From Nocardia aurantiaca (GTDB taxonomy: Bacteria; Actinomycetota; Actinomycetes; Mycobacteriales; Mycobacteriaceae), in the NCBI RefSeq assembly GCF_009708175.1, contig NZ_WMBB01000007.1, positions 124,001 to 188,000 of the forward strand: a stretch of 64,000 nt of DNA, in the 5' to 3' direction. The notes beneath the pieces were generated by a model, which was not told where the DNA came from, made no database searches, and saw only the letters and a list, made by a program, of their open reading frames with translations. Positions 60,157 through 64,000 of the stretch are shown here, in pieces; the first letter of the stretch is position 1; each line of letters opens with the position of its first letter. Made by a program: the position numbers and the translations under genes.

Positions 60157-60303
60157 ATGAAGACACGCCTCAACTGCCCGTGCGGCGAGCACATTCGCGG
60201 GACCGACGAAGACGACCTGATCGAGAAGACCCGGGCCCACCTGGCCGAAAAACACCCCGATCACGACTACACCCGCGACGAGATCCTCTTCATCGCATAC
60301 TGA
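60157..60303 (+). CDS. DUF1059 small Cys protein
   Basis: 48 residues with the DUF1059 pattern CxCG (NCPCGEHIRGTDEDDLIEKT) and AHLAEKHPDH, ending in DEILFIAY. The two Cys and two His may bind a metal. AAGGAG lies 7 bases before the ATG. It lies 39 bases after the TetR gene and is probably co-transcribed with it. Role unknown. Confidence 0.8.
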   Translation: MKTRLNCPCGEHIRGTDEDDLIEKTRAHLAEKHPDHDYTRDEILFIAY

Positions 60304-60328
60304 TTCGATCGAGGTGAGGCCAGCGCGC

Positions 60329-60365
60329 CTGCCCCGGATTCCGCATCGCGCGGAACCCGGGGCAG
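60329..60365. terminator. Bidirectional hairpin terminator
   Basis: Stem CTGCCCCGGATTCCGC / GCGGAACCCGGGGCAG (one mismatch) with loop ATCGC, between the convergent DUF1059 and Mce-associated-like genes. Confidence 0.7.
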
Positions 60366-60372
60366 GGTGGTC

Positions 60373-60867
60373 CTACTTCGTCGGCAGCGCGTTCTGCAGG
60401 CCGCCCACCTCGGTGATCTTCCAGCCCGAGTCGCGGTCGATGACAAGCGAATAGGTGACGGTCGTCTGCGCGCCGTCTGGGGTCTGAGAACTGGTCGAGA
60501 CCACGCTGAGGTAGGCGTTGACCTTGTAGATCCCACCGGACTCGAAAACGACGGCGGACGACAGCGGCGTCGCCTTCGAGGTCCACTGCAGCGGCAGGAG
60601 GATCTGCTCCAACTGCGGCTCGGTCGCCTCGAACTTCGCCGAAAGCTGCGGTGTGGTGGCGGATTTGAGCCGACCCAGCCAGGCCTTGATATCACGGTAG
60701 TCGATCGTCGACGCGCCGAGCGCGTAGTCCGACGCGATCTGTTCCGCGTGCCGGTCATCGGCAGCCTTGGACTCACCGACCGCGATCGTGGATCTGGCCG
60801 AGGTGTACAGCCACGCGAAGGTCACCGTCGACGCGATCAGAGCGAGGATGGCGACGCCGGTGAGCAC
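60373..60867 (-). CDS. Mce-associated-like membrane protein, probably frameshifted near its start
   Basis: 164 residues from a GTG at 60867: one membrane helix (LTGVAILALIASTVTFAWLY, 2-21) and an extracytoplasmic NTF2-like domain (AEQIASDYALGASTIDYRDI; SSQTPDGAQTTVTYSLVIDR; GWKITEVGGLQNALP) as in Mce-associated proteins. These normally have a hydrophilic cytoplasmic tail first. Coding-like sequence continues upstream in this frame to 60973 without a start codon, and a tail with a strong ribosome site lies in another frame (see 60868-61064), so one base change probably separates them. May accompany lipid or sterol import. Confidence 0.7.
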   Translation of the reverse strand: MLTGVAILALIASTVTFAWLYTSARSTIAVGESKAADDRHAEQIASDYALGASTIDYRDIKAWLGRLKSATTPQLSAKFEATEPQLEQILLPLQWTSKATPLSSAVVFESGGIYKVNAYLSVVSTSSQTPDGAQTTVTYSLVIDRDSGWKITEVGGLQNALPTK

Positions 60868-61064
60868 GGTGGACAGCCGGATCGACAGCGTGCGAGGCCG
60901 CGGATCGCGGCGCTGCCGGTCGGTTTCGGCGGCACCGTCCGGCGGAGTATCTGTCCCGCACTCGCCTGTTGATCATCCGGTCGAATCGAACCGCCACCGG
61001 TGGTCGCCGAACCGCGTTGTTCGTCCGTGTCGCCGCGTCTCGGGGTGTGCTGGATCGTCGCCAC
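60868..61064 (-). pseudogene. Probable true 5' part of the Mce-associated-like gene, out of frame
   Basis: A GTG at 61064 with GGAGGGGAG 5 bases upstream begins ATIQHTPRRGDTDEQRGSAT, then SIRPDDQQASAG, a hydrophilic tail in a different frame from the membrane part. The frame of the membrane part reads TDTPPDGAAETDRQRRDPRP just inside the overlap. A single-base indel at about 60955-60975 would join them. Confidence 0.5.
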
Positions 61065-61144
61065 AGGCGCTCCCCTCCGGTCCACACAGCCGCCTTCTTC
61101 CCGTGCCACGCGGGCGAGGCTATCATATGACGTGTACCACATTA

Positions 61145-61171
61145 CAGACACCAGTCCAGAATTCTGCTCAG
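61145..61171. promoter_or_regulatory. Operator-like element shared with 58388
   Basis: CAGAC-N4-GTCCAGAATT-N-TG-N-TCAG, with CAGAATTCTG as an inner palindrome. It lies about 80 bases before the GTG at 61064 on the minus strand; TATGAT between them could be a -10 box. Confidence 0.6.
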
Positions 61172-61270
61172 TTCGAGGGGCGCACCGCCACACCCCGGCG
61201 ATCCGCGTCGTAGTGCTGAGTCAGACTCTCCCGCAAGGAATCTCGGGAGGCGATCGGAACGCCGGAGCGA

Positions 61271-62356
61271 TCAGCTCTTGAAGCGTCCGGCGAAACTGCG
61301 CAGGGGTAGATCGGCGCTGGTGATGATGCCCGGACGCGCCGCGACGACCGATCGGAGCGCATTGAGGGCCGGGAGTCCGGTGACGGTCATGCCGATGGAC
61401 GCGAAGTTCTCGGGGTTCGACAGGTCGAATCCCTTGGGCGGAAAGATCATGTGCTTGCTGTAGATGCTCGGGTCACCGGTGATCTGGGTGATGTAGCAGC
61501 CCTTGATGTTCCACGCGGGGTCGGTGTGGGGCGTCATCTGCCATTCGAGGTGGGACTCCACGCGCGCGACACCGTCGACCATGCCCTGGTATTTGATGTA
61601 GTTGGCCCCCAACGATCCCTTGGGCAGGACGTACCAGCCCAGATCGACGTCCTTCGTGCAGGCGCCGAGCTCGTAGCTGAAACGCACCTCGTCGAGGACG
61701 AGCCCGAACGCGTCGGCCATCAGATGGACCGAATCGGCGAAGACCGCGGTGTATTTGTAGAGCGAGTCCGGAATGGTCGGGTCGTCGATCGGGCGGCCGT
61801 ATCCAACCGCCTTCCAGGTGTCGACCGAATGGTGGCAGGACACGTCCACCGATTCGGTGACCGTGACGTTCTCGATGTCGGCCACGTCGGCGGAGTGCAC
61901 GATGCCGAGGATCTGGCATAGGCCCGGATTCATACCGGTGCCGTAGAAGGTCGACTTGCCACGCTCGCAAGCGGCCTGGATGACCTCGCTGACCTTGCGG
62001 CCGGACGGGTGCGAGTGGTTGGTGTCGCGGTGGAAGCCGGTGATCCAGTCCGCCGTGGTCACCACATTGATTCCCGCCTCGAGTACCTGCTCGTAGAGCG
62101 CTTCGTCCGGGAACACGCCATGGAAGGTGAGGACATCGGGACGGGCATCGATGATCTCGCGCACCGAACCGGTCGCGGTCACGCCGATCGGGCCGATGCC
62201 GACGATCTCGCCCGCGTCGCGGCCGATCTTCTCGGGCGAATAGCAGTGCAGCCCAACCAGTTCGAGATCGGGATGGTTGCGGATGCGGCCGATCATCTCG
62301 GTGCCGAGGTTGCCGGTCGCGACCTGGAAGACCCGGATCTTGTCGGAGGTGCTCAT
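61271..62356 (-). CDS. DapB-like NAD(P)-dependent oxidoreductase
   Basis: 361 residues, same family and length as the gene at 58470. Rossmann start IRVFQVATGNLGTEMIGRIR with TGNLG near 15, DVLTFHGVFPDEALYEQVLE, GINVVTTADWITG, TFYGTGMNPGLCQILGIVHS. A Cys/His-rich stretch (ESVDVSCHHSVDTWKAVGYG) is distinctive. Substrate unknown; coupling to a Rieske oxygenase suggests it acts on an oxygenated product. AAAGGAAC precedes the ATG, which shares one base with the oxygenase stop (TGATG). Confidence 0.85.
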   Translation of the reverse strand: MSTSDKIRVFQVATGNLGTEMIGRIRNHPDLELVGLHCYSPEKIGRDAGEIVGIGPIGVTATGSVREIIDARPDVLTFHGVFPDEALYEQVLEAGINVVTTADWITGFHRDTNHSHPSGRKVSEVIQAACERGKSTFYGTGMNPGLCQILGIVHSADVADIENVTVTESVDVSCHHSVDTWKAVGYGRPIDDPTIPDSLYKYTAVFADSVHLMADAFGLVLDEVRFSYELGACTKDVDLGWYVLPKGSLGANYIKYQGMVDGVARVESHLEWQMTPHTDPAWNIKGCYITQITGDPSIYSKHMIFPPKGFDLSNPENFASIGMTVTGLPALNALRSVVAARPGIITSADLPLRSFAGRFKS

Positions 62357-63348
62357 CAGTTGTTCCTTTCGGTGGGGTAGAACTGCCGTGCCCAGTCGCG
62401 CAGTGCGGTGAAGCCCTCGAATTCCTTGCGCGACAACGCCGGCGGATCCGAGTACCGCTGGTGCGCCCAGATCCGGATATCGGCCTCGAATTGTTCGATC
62501 ACATACTCGGCCATGGCCTTGCCGTAGGTGGTGATCTCCGGACTGTCATCGCCGGGTTTGCGCCCGATCCACACGGTGAACCGGACATCGGAGGTGTACT
62601 CGTCGACCGGTGTCACCGCCGGCATCGTCCGGTTGTCGACCATGCCCCAGCTCTTGGTGATGGAGCAGCCCAGTCCGGCATTGATCGACTCCACCCCACT
62701 GTTGATCTCGTCCTCGGCCACGCCCGCGTCGAAGGCGATGGTGAAGTCGACGAACGACACCGGACCGGAGAAGTCGTGGCGGGTGAACTCCGGCACGAAC
62801 GGCGTCTTGTGCACGAACGTGAAGTGCGCGAAGTCGACACCGTTCTCCAGCACGTACTGCGGATGCAACTCCAGATTCGGGCGGTACAGGGTGGCCGCCG
62901 GAACAGGCGGATAGTAGTCGGCGGCGGTCTTGCCGTCGCCGAACGCGGCGAAGAGGTCCGGTACCTCGAAATGCGGTGGGCGGCCGTCGATGTCGAACCA
63001 GATCCAAATTGCTTCATTGCGTTCCACCACGGGGTAGCTGCGGATGCGGCGGCCCTTGTTCGGGTGATTCTCGTAGGGAATGCACACATTCCGGCCCTCG
63101 CGATTCCACTCCCACCCGTGGAACGGGCACACCAGGTGCTCGCCGTCGACGTGACCGCCGTAGCCGAGGTGTGCTCCCAGATGCTCGCAGTAGGCGTCGA
63201 ATACCGCGAGGCGGCCCGACGCCGATCGCCAGGCGACCATCTCGCGTCCGAAGTACTTCATGGTGTGCACCGCACCGACCACGATCTCGGTGGACCAGGC
63301 CACTTGGAACCAGCCCGTCGGCTGCATCGACAGGGGTGGTTTCGCCAT
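62356..63348 (-). CDS. Rieske non-heme iron oxygenase, KshA-like
   Basis: 330 residues. Rieske [2Fe-2S] ligands C54-x-H56 (CEHLGAH) and C74-xx-H77 (CPFHGW). Mononuclear iron site ENGVDFAHFTFVHKT with D172, H175 and H180. The plan is that of the 3-ketosteroid 9-alpha-hydroxylase oxygenase family (KshA, about 380-390) but shorter at the C-terminus. It would hydroxylate a steroid-like or aromatic substrate with O2, with electrons from a reductase not found in this window. AGGAGG lies 5-6 bases before the ATG. Divergent from the TetR gene at 63518. Confidence 0.9.
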   Translation of the reverse strand: MAKPPLSMQPTGWFQVAWSTEIVVGAVHTMKYFGREMVAWRSASGRLAVFDAYCEHLGAHLGYGGHVDGEHLVCPFHGWEWNREGRNVCIPYENHPNKGRRIRSYPVVERNEAIWIWFDIDGRPPHFEVPDLFAAFGDGKTAADYYPPVPAATLYRPNLELHPQYVLENGVDFAHFTFVHKTPFVPEFTRHDFSGPVSFVDFTIAFDAGVAEDEINSGVESINAGLGCSITKSWGMVDNRTMPAVTPVDEYTSDVRFTVWIGRKPGDDSPEITTYGKAMAEYVIEQFEADIRIWAHQRYSDPPALSRKEFEGFTALRDWARQFYPTERNN

Positions 63349-63517
63349 CTCGATCCTCCTGGGCTGTCAAGGGCGACTCGACCGCGGTGGCGCGGCGATC
63401 CCTCGGCATCGGCGGCATCGAACACACGCGGCCACATCACCGTAGAACCGGCGCCACAGAAATACAAGAGCCCTCTTTGAAACTTGATCTCGCTGGTAGC
63501 CACTACAATCGGACCTC

Positions 63518-64000
63518 GTGACAGAGGCGGCAGTCGGCGGGCGCCGCGCGAACAGGCGCGGGATACAGTCGCGGGAGAGCATGCTCGAGGCGGCGATCGC
63601 CTCGTTGGCCACCGGCGATCCGGCCGCGGTCTCGGGCAATCGGATCGCCCGCGACATCGGCGCGACCTGGGGTGTGGTCAAGTACCAGTTCGGCGATATC
63701 GACGGACTGTGGGCGGCGGTGCTGCAGTACACCGCCGACAAACGCGGCGACCTGCCCGCCGCGATCGCCCGCGAGGGAACGCTGCGCGAGCGGGTGGGCG
63801 CATTGATCAACACGATGGCCGCGGGGTTGCGCAGGCCGGAGTCGCTGGCGATCGAGACGCTGCGGGCGGCGCTGCCACGCGACCACGTCGAACTCGAACG
63901 GGAGTATCCCCTCACCGCCGCGGAGCTCGCGTCGTGGAAGCCCAACTGGGACAAAGCCTGTCAGCGGGCCTTCGCCGACCTGGGATGCGATCCGGACAAG
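63518..64000 (+). CDS. TetR-family transcriptional regulator, 3' end beyond window
   Basis: 161 codons visible from a GTG at 63518, open to the right edge. DNA-binding region at about 15-62: RGIQSRESMLEAAIASLATG, NRIARDIGATWGVVKYQFGD, IDGLWAAVLQY. TACAAT ends 8 bases before the GTG and no Shine-Dalgarno is present, so it is probably leaderless like the other two TetR genes. The usual recognition-helix Tyr-Phe is present (VKYQFGD). It likely controls the divergent Rieske oxygenase unit. Confidence 0.82.
   Translation, partial: MTEAAVGGRRANRRGIQSRESMLEAAIASLATGDPAAVSGNRIARDIGATWGVVKYQFGDIDGLWAAVLQYTADKRGDLPAAIAREGTLRERVGALINTMAAGLRRPESLAIETLRAALPRDHVELEREYPLTAAELASWKPNWDKACQRAFADLGCDPDK

Noticed and set aside
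60157..60303. Small Cys-containing protein as the missing P450 ferredoxin
   Set aside because: It has only two Cys and matches DUF1059, not a [3Fe-4S] or [2Fe-2S] ferredoxin.
1..64000. CRISPR arrays, transposons, tRNA or rRNA genes, phage genes
   Set aside because: No regular spaced repeats, transposase motifs or recognisable RNA-gene sequences were seen by eye. A dedicated tRNA or repeat search could still find short elements.

Overview
The window reads as chromosome from a high-GC, mycolic-acid-type actinomycete, most likely Nocardia or a close relative. Nearly every real gene has a strongly GC-rich third codon position. The proteins closely resemble products of the Mycobacterium tuberculosis dormancy (DosR) regulon and of its CYP51/CYP125 sterol enzymes. 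I saw no rRNA, tRNA, CRISPR array, transposase or phage gene. All identities come from reading sequence by eye; no database search was run.

Region 1 (1-45.4 kb) is a hypoxia/dormancy island. It holds a close match to the response regulator DosR (29656), a full heme-GAF histidine kinase like DosS 10 kb away (40086), a kinase-less DosS paralogue (11974) and a GAF protein whose kinase dimerisation domain lost its histidine (14836). Around them lie the usual output genes: four two-domain universal stress proteins, three Acg-type nitroreductase-like proteins, two Rv1733c-like membrane proteins, a Tgs-type wax ester/diacylglycerol acyltransferase, a phosphoribosyltransferase-erythromycin esterase fusion (Rv2030c type), the B12-dependent ribonucleotide reductase NrdZ, a giant OtsB1-type trehalose phosphatase/glycosidase, phosphoketolase, a second FtsH, two P-type ATPases (one fused to hemerythrin), DUF302, flavodoxin, DUF2267, PNPOx-like and amphi-Trp proteins. 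Candidate DosR boxes (consensus GGGACTWWAGTCCC) precede many of them, several at a constant 57-58 bases from the start codon. Together the genes suggest an oxygen/NO-sensing programme that stores triacylglycerol, reroutes sugar phosphates (phosphoketolase, PRPP synthase), keeps dNTP synthesis going without oxygen and protects proteins.

The island shows much internal duplication and decay. There is a doubled phosphoribosyltransferase/acyltransferase pair with reciprocal loss, a doubled Rv1733c-USP module, and a gene broken by two apparent frameshifts (10950-11501).

Region 2 (45.8-64 kb) is a sterol/terpenoid-type metabolic region. It has three TetR regulators, a CYP51-like and a CYP125-like P450, a GMC oxidoreductase, three short-chain or medium-chain dehydrogenase genes (one a truncated AdhB), two DapB-like oxidoreductases, a KshA-like Rieske oxygenase, and a translationally coupled glycosyltransferase, methyltransferase and terpene-cyclase-like set. 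Related palindromes (TCCGGACAYATG / GTCCAGAATT types) lie in the promoters of at least five of these units. Two TetR genes have the palindrome laid directly over their start codons, which implies leaderless, self-repressed transcripts and one coordinated regulon.
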